Below, one piece after another: positions 18,418 through 28,884 of a stretch of DNA of 64,000 bases. The translations under genes and the position numbers were made by a program. The notes beneath the pieces are model-generated. The model had not been told where the DNA came from. It saw only the letters and a program-made list of their open reading frames with translations, and did no database searches. The DNA is from Sporosarcina globispora (GTDB lineage: Bacteria; Bacillota; Bacilli; Bacillales; Cytobacillaceae), in NCBI RefSeq assembly GCF_001274725.1, contig NZ_LGUF01000007.1, positions 2,053,629-2,117,628 of the forward strand. Direction: 5' to 3'. Positions within the stretch are counted from its first letter, which is position 1, and every line of letters begins with the position of its first letter.

Positions 18418-18997
18418 TATCATTTGGGTAATTCTTACAGTAATAGGCGTTGTTTTTGCCATGATAAACGGAACCATGAATGAAGTGAACGAAGCAATTT
18501 TTAATGGAGCAAAAGAAGCAGTCACTCTATGCATTGGGCTAATCAGCATTCTTGTTTTTTGGCTGGGGATGATGAGAATTGCTGAGGATGCCGGATTGCT
18601 GAAAAAGCTTGCCTCCTTATTTAGGCCGATTGTGAAAAAACTTTTTCCGGAAGTTCCCAGTGATCACCCTGCGATGGGATATATGCTTTCGAACATGATG
18701 GCCAATATGTTCGGACTTGGAAACGCAGCTACCCCACTCGGCATAAAAGCTATGGAAGAGCTGAAACGATTGAATGGGGGAAAAAATGAAGCGAGCCGAT
18801 CGATGATTACCTTTTTGGCCATTAATACTTCAAGTCTGACTTTAATACCTACAACCGTGATTGCCATTCGGATGAATTATAATTCCGCCTCGCCAACTGA
18901 TATCGTAGGGCCTACTTTAGTGGCTACATTCTGTTCTACATTGGCCGCAATAATGATTGACCGTTATTTCTATTACCGAAGAACGCGTAAAGGATGA
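18410..18997 (+). CDS. spmA: Spore maturation protein A
   Basis: Membrane protein (195 residues, B. subtilis 196) required with SpmB for full dehydration of the spore core. Nucleoside-recognition/gate-type fold with hydrophobic segments and the conserved NMFGLGNAATPLGIKAMEEL stretch around residue 105. It overlaps dacB and is followed by spmB, giving the standard dacB-spmA-spmB operon. Confidence 0.94.
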   Translation: MVNIIWVILTVIGVVFAMINGTMNEVNEAIFNGAKEAVTLCIGLISILVFWLGMMRIAEDAGLLKKLASLFRPIVKKLFPEVPSDHPAMGYMLSNMMANMFGLGNAATPLGIKAMEELKRLNGGKNEASRSMITFLAINTSSLTLIPTTVIAIRMNYNSASPTDIVGPTLVATFCSTLAAIMIDRYFYYRRTRKG

Positions 18998-19004
18998 GAT
19001 TAGG

Positions 19005-19541
19005 ATGGAGATTGTCTCAGCTGTTTCCCTTTGGTTAATTCCTATTTTAATAGGCTTTATATTAATATATGGAACATTTAAGAAAGTCCCTACCTATGAA
19101 AGCTTTACTGAAGGAGGAAAAGAGGGTATAAAAATTGCTGTATCCATTATTCCGTTTCTTGTAGGCATGCTTGTAGCCATTTCAGTCTTCAGGGCTTCCG
19201 GGGCTCTGGAGTATTTTATGAATCTGATCAGACCCGGCCTGAACGCGATTGGGATACCTCCTGATATTGTGCCCCTGGCTATCATTCGCCCCATTTCTGG
19301 AACTGCAGCTCTGGGAATGACCAGTGATCTAATCGCAGTCCATGGTCCCGACTCCTTCATAGGCAGACTTGCCTCAGTGCTTCAGGGCAGTACAGATACA
19401 ACTTTTTATGTCCTTACGGTCTACTTTGGAGCGGTAGGAATCAAAAAAATGGGAGATGCCCTCAAAGTCGGGCTCTTAGCTGATTTGGCAGGCATCATTG
19501 CATCCATTGTTATCGTAACGCTTGTTTTTGGCAGTATGTAA
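19005..19541 (+). CDS. spmB: Spore maturation protein B
   Basis: Partner of SpmA, 178 residues as in B. subtilis. Gate-domain membrane protein with IIRPISGTAALGMTSDLI and GSTDTTFYVLTVYFGAVGI. ATG 19005 (MEIVSAVSLW) is preferred over an earlier in-frame start inside spmA; AAAGGATG precedes it. Last gene of the operon. Confidence 0.93.
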   Translation: MEIVSAVSLWLIPILIGFILIYGTFKKVPTYESFTEGGKEGIKIAVSIIPFLVGMLVAISVFRASGALEYFMNLIRPGLNAIGIPPDIVPLAIIRPISGTAALGMTSDLIAVHGPDSFIGRLASVLQGSTDTTFYVLTVYFGAVGIKKMGDALKVGLLADLAGIIASIVIVTLVFGSM

Positions 19542-19574
19542 GCGAGCATCTAACATATAAAGAATTTTTCCTGC

Positions 19575-19607
19575 AAAAAAGATACCTGAATGGGGGTATC
19601 TTTTTTT
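19575..19607 (+). terminator. Terminator after spmB
   Basis: AAAAAAGATACC (19575-19586) pairs with GGTATCTTTTTTT (19595-19607). Confidence 0.92.
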
Positions 19608-19764
19608 ATTTTACTTTCAAATTCCAACATTCGGTAATTACAGATTATTTCTGTTGCAAGCCGTTTTGACTATGGTATGCTTTGAAAACTTGACGAATTA
19701 TGTCATAATTCATTAGGAGTGAAAAAGTATGAAATTCTGTTAATAAAACTTTGAGGTGACATAA

Positions 19765-20490
19765 ATGGAAAGAGTGCAAAAAGTCATTGCCCATGCCGGG
19801 GTTGCTTCCCGAAGAAAAGCTGAGGAACTGATGGCTGAGGGCCGTGTAAAGGTAAACGGAAAAACAGTGAAGGAGCTTGGAGTTAAGGTCTCTCCTTCAG
19901 ATCGGATTGAAGTGGATGGCATTCCGGTAGAGAGAGAAGAACCGGTTTATTTCCTTCTTTATAAGCCAAGAGGTGTAATTTCAGCTGTTTCCGATGATAA
20001 GGGCAGGAAAGTGGTAACGGATTTTTTCGAGGGAATCAAACAAAGAATATACCCTGTAGGAAGACTGGATTACGATACATCCGGAATTCTCATTCTCACA
20101 AATGACGGGGAGTTTGCAAATCTTTTAATGCACCCAAGCAATGAGATTGAAAAAGTCTATGTTGCCAAGGTAAAAGGCATCCCATCAAAAGAAAGCATGA
20201 AAACCCTTCAAAGAGGTGTTGTACTGGAAGATGGAAAAACAGCACCTGCCAAAACCAAGCTTCTATCAATGGATAAGAAAAAACAGACAGCCATTGTTGA
20301 AATCAGCATCCATGAAGGACGCAACCGTCAGGTTAGAAGGATGTTTGAAGCCATTGGCCACCCCGTTCTGAAACTGAAAAGGGAGAGATACGGGTTTCTT
20401 ACATTACAGGGGCTATCAGCGGGAGATGCAAGAGAGCTTACTGCTCATGAAGTTAAACAGCTCCGCGCACTTGCAATGAGGAAGAAATAG
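19765..20490 (+). CDS. rluB: 23S rRNA pseudouridine synthase RluB
   Basis: RsuA/RluB/E/F-family enzyme; converts a uridine of 23S rRNA to pseudouridine. 241 residues. N-terminal S4 RNA-binding domain (about 1-60, VASRRKAEELMAEGRVKVNG) and a catalytic domain with the GRLDYDTSG motif carrying catalytic D102; HEGRNRQVRRM is the C-terminal signature. AGGTGA precedes ATG 19765. Between spmB and resA as in B. subtilis (ypuL). Confidence 0.95.
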   Translation: MERVQKVIAHAGVASRRKAEELMAEGRVKVNGKTVKELGVKVSPSDRIEVDGIPVEREEPVYFLLYKPRGVISAVSDDKGRKVVTDFFEGIKQRIYPVGRLDYDTSGILILTNDGEFANLLMHPSNEIEKVYVAKVKGIPSKESMKTLQRGVVLEDGKTAPAKTKLLSMDKKKQTAIVEISIHEGRNRQVRRMFEAIGHPVLKLKRERYGFLTLQGLSAGDARELTAHEVKQLRALAMRKK

Positions 20491-20562
20491 TTAGCTTTTA
20501 AAAAAATTCATAGAAGTGTCACAGTTACGAGAATTTGTTAACAATATAGGTATGTTGAAAAA

Positions 20563-20571
20563 TGCTATAAT
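20563..20571 (+). promoter_or_regulatory. Extended -10 promoter upstream of resA
   Basis: TGCTATAAT is a consensus extended -10 element; no good -35 at 17 bases. It would give a leader of about 95 bases to resA. Confidence 0.5.
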
Positions 20572-20674
20572 AGTAAACAGCTATGGGGGTAATTTTTTTC
20601 CATATTGTTACATATAAACTTGTTAAAGGTACGATGTTTTGGTCTAATAGGATATCATGGGAGGGAAGTTTTTA

Positions 20675-21199
20675 ATGAAAAAGCAGCGTCTGGTAATGAG
20701 AACAGTCATATTGCTTGTCCTTGGTGCTGCAGTGGCATATACGCTATACGCTAATTTTACAAAAGACAAGATTCAAAAGGTTGCCGTAGGAGAGAAGGCG
20801 CCTGATTTTGTTCTGACAGACTTGGACGGAAATAAACACAGGTTATCAGATTATGAAGGACAGGGTGTATTCCTGAACTTTTGGGGCACATGGTGCAAGC
20901 CCTGTGAGAAAGAAATGCCATATATGAACAACCAATACAAACAATTTACAGATGAGGGTGTTCAGGTATTGGCTGTCAATGTAGGAGAAACTGACTTGGC
21001 AGTTAATAAATTTTCTGAGCGTTACGATTTGTCGTTTCCGATTGTAATTGATAAGGATAGTCAGGTCCAATCAGCTTACGGTATTAATCCTCTTCCTGCA
21101 ACTTTCCTCATCGATAAAGACGGAAAGGTTGTCAAGTATATTACAGGAGAGATGACTGAGGATACCATCAAGAACTATATGGAACAGATTAAACCATAA
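20675..21199 (+). CDS. resA: Thiol-disulfide oxidoreductase ResA
   Basis: Membrane-anchored extracytoplasmic thioredoxin that reduces apocytochrome c cysteines before heme attachment. 174 residues. An N-terminal anchor lies at about 9-27 and the active site is C74-KP-C77 in the WGTWCKPCE motif, the same residue numbers as in B. subtilis. GGGAGG precedes ATG 20675. First gene of resABCDE. Confidence 0.95.
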   Translation: MKKQRLVMRTVILLVLGAAVAYTLYANFTKDKIQKVAVGEKAPDFVLTDLDGNKHRLSDYEGQGVFLNFWGTWCKPCEKEMPYMNNQYKQFTDEGVQVLAVNVGETDLAVNKFSERYDLSFPIVIDKDSQVQSAYGINPLPATFLIDKDGKVVKYITGEMTEDTIKNYMEQIKP

Positions 21200-21218
21200 G
21201 TTACGGGGAGTTTTATAT

Positions 21219-22850
21219 ATGAAAGAAGTAAAATGCGACTGCGGCCATGTAAATCCCATCGGTACGATCCTATGTGAATCATGCGGCAAGGTATTGGAAG
21301 AAAAAGAAAAAGATAAGAAACTTCTTGATATGCGGTATGAAGGAAGTGCACGCCGTTCGCAAACTTATAATAAAACGATTATTGATAAAATCTGGAATTT
21401 CTTCTCTTCTGTGAAGGTTGGAGTCTGGCTGATTGTAATAACACTCATTGCATCAGCCATTGGAACAATACTGCCTCAGGAAATGTACATTCCGCCGATC
21501 ATGCCTGCTGAAGAATATTATGAAGATCAATATGGCTGGATAGGCAAATTGTACTACGATCTTGGATTCCATAACCTTTACAGTTCATGGTGGTATTTGA
21601 TTTTGATAGCCTCCATCGGAATATCGCTTGTGATATGCAGTCTTGACAGGGTTGTTCCATTATACAGAGCTTTAAAAAAGCAGAGGGTAAGCCGTCATGA
21701 AAGCTATCTTAAGCGCCAGAGGGTTTTTGGCGCTTCACAGGCAGAGGACACTGATCAGGCATTTGCAATGGCGAAAGAAAAATTAAAATCTAAGAAATAC
21801 AGCATCAGAGAAGAAGACGGGAACATCCTTGCCGAAAAGGGACGTTTTTCAAGATGGGGCCCCTACGTTAACCATGTAGGGCTTATCATTTTTTTAATTG
21901 GCGGAATGCTGCGTTTCGTTCCGGGCATGTACGTTGACAAAATACTTTGGATCCGGGAAGGCGAGACAAAGGTCATTCCTGAAACCAATGGAGAATACTA
22001 CCTTAAAAATGATGGCTTCATCCTTGAAATGTACGATAAAGAGAAAGATAAAGAAGTGTTTGAAGAAGCAATTGACAAAGCAGGGATGGTAGCAAAAAAT
22101 TATCAGTCCAATGTGACTCTTTATAAAAAAAAGGGAGATACAGTTGCAGGGGAAGAAGCTGAACTCGAGAAAGTTAAGGACTATGAAATTAAGGTAAATA
22201 AACCTCTGAGGTTTGAAAGATTTGCATTATACCAAGTAGATTATAAACTAAATGAGCTTAACAAAATGTCATTCGCCCTTACAAATAAAAAAACGGGTGA
22301 AGAATATGGGGATTTAACAGTCGACCTGAATGATCCTCAGGATGTTTATGATCTTGGAAATGGCTATAAAGCGGAAGTTGTCAGCTATTTTCCCGATTTT
22401 GAATTTGATGAAAACGGGGAACCGATTACAAAGTCCAGAGTTCCTAATAATCCTGCCTTTGTTTTTAAAATGTTTACTCCGGATAAGCCAGATGGCGAAA
22501 TTAGCTTTGTTGCTATCAGGCAGACAATTGAACCTTTTGGCGATAATGAATATAAGATGGCATTTAAAGGCATAGATACTAAAAATGTTTCTGCCTTGAC
22601 TGTCCGTAAAGATTTAACCCTATGGATTTTCGCATTAGGCGGGGTTATTTTCATGGTAGGTGTTGCACAGGGGTCTTATTGGAACCATCGAAGAATCTGG
22701 CTTCGCCGTGTCAATGGAGAGGTGTGGGTAGCCGGCCACACTAACAAAAACTGGCATGGACTTAAAAGGGAAATAGAGGCAGCGTTGGACGGAACTGGAA
22801 TTAAGGTGCCGGAAGACCAGCTGCAAAATCAAAGTGAAAAGAAAGGCTAA
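21219..22850 (+). CDS. resB: Cytochrome c biogenesis protein ResB
   Basis: System II heme handling protein (CcsB/Ccs1 type), 543 residues. An N-terminal soluble stretch with a CxC-x(13)-CxxC zinc-ribbon-like pattern (C6, C8 and C22, C25) precedes three membrane segments, a large extracytoplasmic domain and a last membrane segment near residue 470. It follows resA by 19 bases. Confidence 0.94.
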   Translation: MKEVKCDCGHVNPIGTILCESCGKVLEEKEKDKKLLDMRYEGSARRSQTYNKTIIDKIWNFFSSVKVGVWLIVITLIASAIGTILPQEMYIPPIMPAEEYYEDQYGWIGKLYYDLGFHNLYSSWWYLILIASIGISLVICSLDRVVPLYRALKKQRVSRHESYLKRQRVFGASQAEDTDQAFAMAKEKLKSKKYSIREEDGNILAEKGRFSRWGPYVNHVGLIIFLIGGMLRFVPGMYVDKILWIREGETKVIPETNGEYYLKNDGFILEMYDKEKDKEVFEEAIDKAGMVAKNYQSNVTLYKKKGDTVAGEEAELEKVKDYEIKVNKPLRFERFALYQVDYKLNELNKMSFALTNKKTGEEYGDLTVDLNDPQDVYDLGNGYKAEVVSYFPDFEFDENGEPITKSRVPNNPAFVFKMFTPDKPDGEISFVAIRQTIEPFGDNEYKMAFKGIDTKNVSALTVRKDLTLWIFALGGVIFMVGVAQGSYWNHRRIWLRRVNGEVWVAGHTNKNWHGLKREIEAALDGTGIKVPEDQLQNQSEKKG

Positions 22851-22862
22851 GGAGGAATCTGA

Positions 22863-24041
22863 GTGGTTACAATAAGCAGCAATTTACTATACACAGCTTT
22901 TATCCTCTATTTAATTGCTACTGTCTTTTTTGCTGGCTCCATAAAGGATAAGAATAGAACGAAGAAAGGGCCAAACAGATGGGCAGCAATCGGCTTATGG
23001 ATCTCCATTATCGGGTTTGCTGCACAACTTGGCTACTTTATTACTAGGTGGATTGCAGCCGGGCATGCGCCTGTCAGCAACCTATTCGAATTTACAACAT
23101 TTTTTGGAATGTCGCTTGTTGGTGCTTTTATAGTGATTTACTTGATTTATAAAACACCTATTTTGGGAGTTTTTACGCTTCCGGTTGCGGTACTGATGAT
23201 CGCTTATGCAAGTATGTTCCCAAGGGAAGTTTCACCGCTGATTCCTGCACTGCAGAGTGATTGGCTTCACATTCACGTTACAACCGCTGCAGTTGGGCAG
23301 GCTATCCTGGCTGTAAGCTTCGCTGCAGGATTAATCTATCTGGTAAAATCAGTCGATCAAACTAAGCAGAGCAAACAGAGATTCTGGCTTGAAGCAATTA
23401 TGTTTGGCTTGGTTTGTACACTTGGTTTTATAATAATAAGCTCAAGCTTTTCAGCTGCCGGATACAAGGCAGAATTCAATTGGATTGACAAGAACGGGCA
23501 GGAAGCTGTCCTCGAGTATCATATGCCTGCTTTAACTGGCCCGAACGAGGGTCAGCTGACCACGGAAGGAAAGTTTGAACCACTGGCGGAAATGCCTGCA
23601 ATTATAAATGCGAAAAAATTAAATACAGTTATATGGTCATTGGCTTCGGGGATTATACTTTATCTTGCGTTAAGGTTAATACTCCGCAAACGGATTGGAG
23701 CGGCGCTTCAGCCTCTTGCAAAAAATATTAATCTTGATTTGGTTGACGAGATTGGCTACCGTTCAGTATTAATCGGATTTCCGGTATTTACGCTTGGAGC
23801 TTTGATTTTTGCCATGATATGGGCGCAAATCGCCTGGACACGCTTCTGGGGATGGGATCCTAAGGAAGTATGGGCGCTTATTACCTTCCTTTTTTATGCT
23901 GCATATCTGCATCTTCGCCTTTCAAAGGGCTGGCATGGTGAAAAGTCTGCGTGGCTGGCTGTAATCGGATTCATCATTATCATGTTTAACCTGGTTGCTG
24001 TTAACCTTGTCATTGCAGGACTGCACTCCTATGCCGGATAA
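22863..24041 (+). CDS. resC: Cytochrome c biogenesis protein ResC
   Basis: Polytopic heme-export/handling protein of System II, 392 residues with about eight membrane segments. The tryptophan-rich [14 protein letters not shown] signature is near residue 330 and the histidines for heme lie around it. It uses GTG 22863 with AAGGAGG upstream, 12 bases after resB. Confidence 0.95.
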   Translation: MVTISSNLLYTAFILYLIATVFFAGSIKDKNRTKKGPNRWAAIGLWISIIGFAAQLGYFITRWIAAGHAPVSNLFEFTTFFGMSLVGAFIVIYLIYKTPILGVFTLPVAVLMIAYASMFPREVSPLIPALQSDWLHIHVTTAAVGQAILAVSFAAGLIYLVKSVDQTKQSKQRFWLEAIMFGLVCTLGFIIISSSFSAAGYKAEFNWIDKNGQEAVLEYHMPALTGPNEGQLTTEGKFEPLAEMPAIINAKKLNTVIWSLASGIILYLALRLILRKRIGAALQPLAKNINLDLVDEIGYRSVLIGFPVFTLGALIFAMIWAQIAWTRFWGWDPKEVWALITFLFYAAYLHLRLSKGWHGEKSAWLAVIGFIIIMFNLVAVNLVIAGLHSYAG

Positions 24042-24054
24042 TCATTAACATTAC

Positions 24055-24088
24055 AAGCCTTCACTTCACAATAGTGAAGGCTTTAATT
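24055..24088 (+). terminator. Terminator between resC and resD
   Basis: AAGCCTTCAC (24055-24064) pairs with GTGAAGGCTT (24074-24083); the tail is TTAATT. It may be partial, allowing read-through into resDE, which also has its own promoter in B. subtilis. Confidence 0.7.
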
Positions 24089-24120
24089 AAAGCTTCATTT
24101 ATTGTTAGGGGGATTTGAAA

Positions 24121-24837
24121 ATGGAAAACGAAGTGAAAATATTACTGGTGGATGATGAAGAAAGAATTCGCAGACTGCTGAAAATGTACCTTGAGCGTGA
24201 AAATTATTCAATTGATGAAGCGGAAAACGGACACCAAGCTTTAACAAAAGCTTTGGCAAATGATTACGATGTCATCCTCCTTGATTTAATGATGCCAGGA
24301 AAAGATGGCATTGAAGTCTGCAGAGAGCTGCGTGAGAAAAAAGCCACTCCAGTGATCATGCTCACAGCCAAAGGGGAAGAAGTTAACCGCGTACAGGGCT
24401 TTGAAGTAGGCACAGATGATTATATTGTAAAGCCCTTCAGCCCAAGAGAAGTCGTGTTGCGCGTAAAAGCGTTATTACGCAGATCTTCTAAAACTACGTA
24501 TCTTCAAACAGAAACAACTGCAAAAGATGTAATAGTATTTCCTCATCTGACTATAGATAATGATGCTCACAAAGTTTTGGCAGATGGGAAAGAAGTCAGT
24601 CTAACGCCAAAGGAATATGAACTGCTTTATTTCCTGGCAAAGGCGCCAGATAAGGTTTTTGACCGGGAACAGCTGCTTAAGGAAGTTTGGCATTATGAAT
24701 TCTTCGGAGATTTAAGAACAGTCGATACACATGTTAAGCGCTTGCGTGAAAAATTAAATAAAGTTTCGGAGCAGGCTGCCAGAATGATTGTGACCGTATG
24801 GGGAGTAGGCTACAAGTTCGAGGTTATCAATGAATGA
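24121..24837 (+). CDS. resD: Response regulator ResD
   Basis: OmpR-family DNA-binding regulator of aerobic/anaerobic respiration genes, activated by ResE. 238 residues: receiver domain with DD at 11-12, phospho-acceptor D55 and the conserved lysine of VKPF; winged-helix C-terminal domain with GVGYKF at the end. ATG 24121 follows GGGGGA; TTG 24115 is an alternative. Its stop overlaps resE by four bases. Confidence 0.96.
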   Translation: MENEVKILLVDDEERIRRLLKMYLERENYSIDEAENGHQALTKALANDYDVILLDLMMPGKDGIEVCRELREKKATPVIMLTAKGEEVNRVQGFEVGTDDYIVKPFSPREVVLRVKALLRRSSKTTYLQTETTAKDVIVFPHLTIDNDAHKVLADGKEVSLTPKEYELLYFLAKAPDKVFDREQLLKEVWHYEFFGDLRTVDTHVKRLREKLNKVSEQAARMIVTVWGVGYKFEVINE

Positions 24838-26615
24838 TACTCTTTAGAAGTGTAGCAGGCAAGCTATGGGGCACAATTCTTTTATTAGTTTCCTTTGTCC
24901 TGCTGATCTTAACAGTTATGCTTCTTGAATTTTTTGAGAACTATCTTATTAATGAAACAGAAAAAGGATTATCGAATACCGCCCATAAGATAACGAGAAT
25001 TTTAAAAGATCATAATCGTGAAGTTGGTTTGGAGATTTCCTGGGAACTTGTCGATGAAGATACAAAAGTAGTCATTATTAACTCGCCGACAGAGTACTAC
25101 TATTCTCCAAACCATACAGGTTCATTAAAACTCCCCATCTCCTATCTGACCGAGGAAAATGACTTAAAAGAAGTTCTCACGGAAGACAAGACCGTAAAAA
25201 AAGTAACATCAGTTAATCCTGAATATACAGACAAGTCTGCAGATGACGACAGCAAGATTCTTGTAATTGGAGTACCCCTTGAAGGTGGCAGCAATGGAGC
25301 CGTCTTTATTTATCAGTCCATTGAGGTCATGCATGAAACACTGCGTTCAACTACTAAGTTCATTTTGCTGGCTGCAGGAATTGCTATCATTTTAACAACT
25401 ATATTTGCCTTTTTCTTATCGACAAGAATTAATGCCCCGCTCAGAAAAATGAAAGAGGCCGCCTTTGAGGTGGCAAGAGGGAAATTTGATACAAAAGTTC
25501 CTATTTTGACAAATGACGAGGTTGGCGAATTAGCCATGGCTTTTAACCAAATGGGCCGACAGCTGAAATTCAATATGAATGCCCTCAGCCAGGAAAAAGA
25601 ACAGCTTGCAAGCATTTTAAGCGGGATGGCTGATGGGGTAATTACCTTCAACCGGGATGGCACAATCCTGATAACCAACCCTCCTGCAGAACGGTTTTTG
25701 CAAAGCTGGTTTTATGAACTGGATGACATTGAGAATAATACAGAGGAAGTCCCGTCCAAAGTAATGGAGCTTTTCCAGCTGGCTGTTAATACCGAGAAGG
25801 AGCAGATCGGTGAAATCTCTATTCAAGGACGTTCCTGGGTAATAATCGTTAGCCCTCTTTATAATAATAAATATATAAGAGGTGCGGTTGCGGTTATCAG
25901 GGATATGACGGAGGAGCGGAAGCTTGATAAGCTCCGCAACGATTTCATAGCAAATGTTTCTCATGAATTAAGGACGCCGATTTCCATGATGCAGGGATAT
26001 AGTGAAGCGATTGTTGACGACATTGCCGGAACAGACGAAGAGAAAAAAGAGATGGCAAGCGTCATTTATGATGAATCGTTGAGAATGGGCCGGCTTGTTA
26101 ATGAATTGCTTGATCTCGCGAGAATGGAAGCGGGACATATTCAGCTGACGATGGAAGAAATCGAAGTGAATTCTTACCTGCAAAGAATTGTAAGAAAGTT
26201 CCAGGGTTTGGCGAAAGAGAAGGAAATTAGCATGGAACATGATCTGATAAGCAAAGGTGTTCGCATTCAATTTGATCCGGACAGAGTAGAACAGGTCATG
26301 ACAAATCTGATCGATAATGCCATCCGGCATACCCCTCAGAATGGTGAGGTAAAAGTTATCGAACGAAGTGATGATCGGGGATTGTTCATCGAAGTAAAGG
26401 ATTCTGGATCAGGTATCCCTGAAGAAGACCTGCCGTTTGTTTTTGAGCGCTTTTACAAAGCAGACAAAGCAAGAACGAGGGGCCGATCTGGAACCGGACT
26501 TGGACTTGCTATTGCAAAAAATATAATTGAAGCACATAAAGGATATATTACGGTTCAAAGCAAGCCGGGACATGGTACGACATTTTCTATATTTATTCCT
26601 CGAAATGAAGGATAA
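24834..26615 (+). CDS. resE: Sensor histidine kinase ResE
   Basis: Membrane sensor kinase that phosphorylates ResD under oxygen limitation or nitric oxide. 593 residues: membrane segments about 12-32 and 174-195, an extracellular loop between them, HAMP (196-250), PAS (255-355), HisKA with phosphorylated H377 in NVSHELRTP, and an ATPase domain with [15 protein letters not shown] and GTGLGLAI boxes. ATGA overlap with resD. Confidence 0.96.
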   Translation: MILFRSVAGKLWGTILLLVSFVLLILTVMLLEFFENYLINETEKGLSNTAHKITRILKDHNREVGLEISWELVDEDTKVVIINSPTEYYYSPNHTGSLKLPISYLTEENDLKEVLTEDKTVKKVTSVNPEYTDKSADDDSKILVIGVPLEGGSNGAVFIYQSIEVMHETLRSTTKFILLAAGIAIILTTIFAFFLSTRINAPLRKMKEAAFEVARGKFDTKVPILTNDEVGELAMAFNQMGRQLKFNMNALSQEKEQLASILSGMADGVITFNRDGTILITNPPAERFLQSWFYELDDIENNTEEVPSKVMELFQLAVNTEKEQIGEISIQGRSWVIIVSPLYNNKYIRGAVAVIRDMTEERKLDKLRNDFIANVSHELRTPISMMQGYSEAIVDDIAGTDEEKKEMASVIYDESLRMGRLVNELLDLARMEAGHIQLTMEEIEVNSYLQRIVRKFQGLAKEKEISMEHDLISKGVRIQFDPDRVEQVMTNLIDNAIRHTPQNGEVKVIERSDDRGLFIEVKDSGSGIPEEDLPFVFERFYKADKARTRGRSGTGLGLAIAKNIIEAHKGYITVQSKPGHGTTFSIFIPRNEG

Positions 26616-26683
26616 ATTCGAGAAATGTGGCGATTGTTCTTGATACACGGGAAACAATTGATAATATGTATGTAAATAAGAAT

Positions 26684-26718
26684 GGGAAGGAGATTTTTGA
26701 AATTTCCTTCCTTTTTTT
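26684..26718 (+). terminator. Terminator after resE
   Basis: GGAAGGAGATTT pairs with AATTTCCTTCC (one G-T), then an eight-T run. Confidence 0.88.
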
Positions 26719-26826
26719 TATGATATATAGTATAGAAGCATAGGCACAGCGTTTTAGAAAGCAAGAAAGCAATCTTGCCCCAAACAGGCTCTTGCGCTTT
26801 TCTGCAAAATAATAATATAGTTAAGC

Positions 26827-26853
26827 TGTAACTTTTTTTAGAGAGAGTACGAC
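26827..26853 (+). promoter_or_regulatory. SigX-type (ECF) autoregulatory promoter
   Basis: TGTAAC (26827-26832), exactly 17 bases, CGAC (26850-26853). This matches the ECF SigX consensus TGTAAC-N17-CGWC and lies about 28 bases before the sigX start, so sigX very probably reads itself. Confidence 0.8.
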
Positions 26854-26880
26854 TATTTTATTGAACGGGGAGGGTAATCC

Positions 26881-27432
26881 ATGGACTCCGTTTTTGATGA
26901 ACTTTATAAAAAATACCATCATGACGTTTTTCAATTTCTTTTTTATATGGTCAAAAACAAGGAACTGGCTGAGGATTTAGTCCAGGAAGTCTATATAAGA
27001 GTATTAAAATCATATGAAAGGTTTGAAGGGAAAAGCAGCGAAAAAACATGGCTCTTTTCAATTGCGCGGAATGTTGCCATAGATTCCTTTCGCAAGCAAA
27101 AGGGCTGGAAACAAAGGATTATGGAGAAATTTGACTGGTCGACTCAGCAGGTAAAGGATGAACTCCCTTTGCCTGAAGAAATTGCCATGCAAAGAGACGA
27201 ATTCCAGCTGATCTATCGGTGTCTGGATTTATGCACCATAGACCAGAGGCTTGTCATAATTATGAGATATATACACGAACTAACCATTACCGAAACAGCT
27301 GATTCACTGGGCTGGACTGAAAGCAAGGTGAAGACGACTCAGCATCGTGCTTTAAAGATGCTTAAAAAACATATGGAAGATTTTAAGGTAAAGGAGGGAA
27401 TGGATAATGAAGGAATCAAAGTGGAGCGATGA
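26881..27432 (+). CDS. sigX: ECF sigma factor SigX
   Basis: Extracytoplasmic-function sigma factor for cell-envelope modification genes. 183 residues, slightly shorter than B. subtilis SigX (194). Region 2 has LAEDLVQEVYIRVLKSYERF and TWLFSIARNVAIDSFR; region 4 has TITETADSLGWTESKVKTTQ. GGGGAGG precedes ATG 26881. It overlaps rsiX by 26 bases, as expected for a sigma/anti-sigma pair. Confidence 0.93.
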   Translation: MDSVFDELYKKYHHDVFQFLFYMVKNKELAEDLVQEVYIRVLKSYERFEGKSSEKTWLFSIARNVAIDSFRKQKGWKQRIMEKFDWSTQQVKDELPLPEEIAMQRDEFQLIYRCLDLCTIDQRLVIIMRYIHELTITETADSLGWTESKVKTTQHRALKMLKKHMEDFKVKEGMDNEGIKVER

Positions 27433-28666
27433 ACAGCTTCAGGAATTGCTGAGCCAAATGCCTAAAATTAAAGATAATCGTGATCCGAGAGAAATTAATC
27501 AAGCTATCGAAATTAAGATGGGAAAGCAAAAAAATAGAACATGGATCCTGCCATCTGCCGCAGCGGCGGCTGCCTTGCTCCTGCTTTTTATTCTCGTCCC
27601 AAACCTTATGAGCTGGCAGGAGTCTGCCGATAAACAGGTCGAATTGCAAGCGGACCGGTCAACATCATCTGAACAAATACAGAGTGAAAATAACACTATT
27701 CCTGAAGCGAAAGAGGAAGACTCTGAATTAATTGCACAAGAGGAAGGCTTAGAAGAACAGGAACAGGCACAGCTGTCCACTGAGCCGGAAGCTGAAACAA
27801 GCGACGAGATAAGCAAAAAGATTGTTGCATCAGAATCAAGTCCTACTGCCGTTTATGAAGAAGACTTGTCAGGAAAAGCGGTTCTGACTTATGCGATTCC
27901 AGATCGGGAGGCTCAAAATATAGTACCTGTCAGTGTTTTAGTTGATGAAGACCCTGCCAGGACGAAATTTGAATTATTTGAAGACACGATGAGCAGGCTT
28001 ACCGAAGATGCATGGGGTTTGGATGATTACTATCCTTTGAAAGCAAATTTCACCTATGATCAGGGAAATAGAATGTTAACAGTTGATGTGCCAGAGGATC
28101 ATCCATATAGTATGTCATCTTCAACGGAATTACTTCTAGAAAAGGTTTTGGCAAATGTAATGAGAGATCTTAATATAGAAAAGATTAACCTCACGACTGA
28201 AGGGAATACCGGTATTGAATTTAGCCATTATGGATATAGAGAGGAACTTATCCCTGAAAATAGCACTGGTAACTTAATTTATTATTTCTTATATCCAAAT
28301 GGCGCAGATTCAAAACCATTCCTGGTCCCTCTAAGAGAAAAGATCAATTCTATAAAAGATGCTCTTACAGCCATGAAACAAAACCGGACTGAGAATAATT
28401 TACAGGCGTCCATACCAGAAGACATTGATTTTGAAACAGAAGAAATCCAGGATGGCAAACTCTTAATCCGATTTAATAATGAATCAGAAATAATCGATAA
28501 TGAACCAACATTTCATGCGATTGAAGCAATACTCCTTACTGCAAAAGAGTTTGATTTTGACACGGTCAAATTGGAAAATGCAGATGTTGATAAAATCGGC
28601 AAGTTTGACCTTACTGAAGAATTAAAGGTACCGGTAGCAGCTAACAAACGAGATTTGCCAAATTAA
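27407..28666 (+). CDS. rsiX: Anti-sigma-X factor RsiX
   Basis: Membrane anti-sigma factor that keeps SigX inactive. 419 residues, longer than B. subtilis RsiX (about 368). N-terminal cytoplasmic part about 1-42, one membrane segment about 44-67 (alanine/leucine run), then an acidic Glu/Gln/Ser-rich linker (about 75-150) and an extracytoplasmic domain. The linker is longer than I would expect and accounts for the extra length. AAGGAGGG precedes the start within sigX. Confidence 0.9.
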   Translation: MKESKWSDEQLQELLSQMPKIKDNRDPREINQAIEIKMGKQKNRTWILPSAAAAAALLLLFILVPNLMSWQESADKQVELQADRSTSSEQIQSENNTIPEAKEEDSELIAQEEGLEEQEQAQLSTEPEAETSDEISKKIVASESSPTAVYEEDLSGKAVLTYAIPDREAQNIVPVSVLVDEDPARTKFELFEDTMSRLTEDAWGLDDYYPLKANFTYDQGNRMLTVDVPEDHPYSMSSSTELLLEKVLANVMRDLNIEKINLTTEGNTGIEFSHYGYREELIPENSTGNLIYYFLYPNGADSKPFLVPLREKINSIKDALTAMKQNRTENNLQASIPEDIDFETEEIQDGKLLIRFNNESEIIDNEPTFHAIEAILLTAKEFDFDTVKLENADVDKIGKFDLTEELKVPVAANKRDLPN

Positions 28667-28669
28667 TGA

Positions 28670-28693
28670 GGCGGCCCATGTGGCCGTCTTTTC
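28670..28693 (+). terminator. Terminator after rsiX
   Basis: GGCGGCC (28670-28676) pairs with GGCCGTC (28682-28688), one G-T, followed by TTTT. Short tail. Confidence 0.7.
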
Positions 28694-28884
28694 TAGTTTA
28701 GGAACAAAATTCCCTCATGTCTGCATAAAAACCATACTGTTGGAAGTATACTAATAACTGTGCTTTTAAGAGCTTTATTGTTAATTGTTCTAAAAGAGTA
28801 CAAGCTGTCATAGTGTGAAAGAGAGTGGCGGTCAATGACAGGCACTCGGGTGGATATTTCAGCTGACAACATAGGAGGAAAAGA

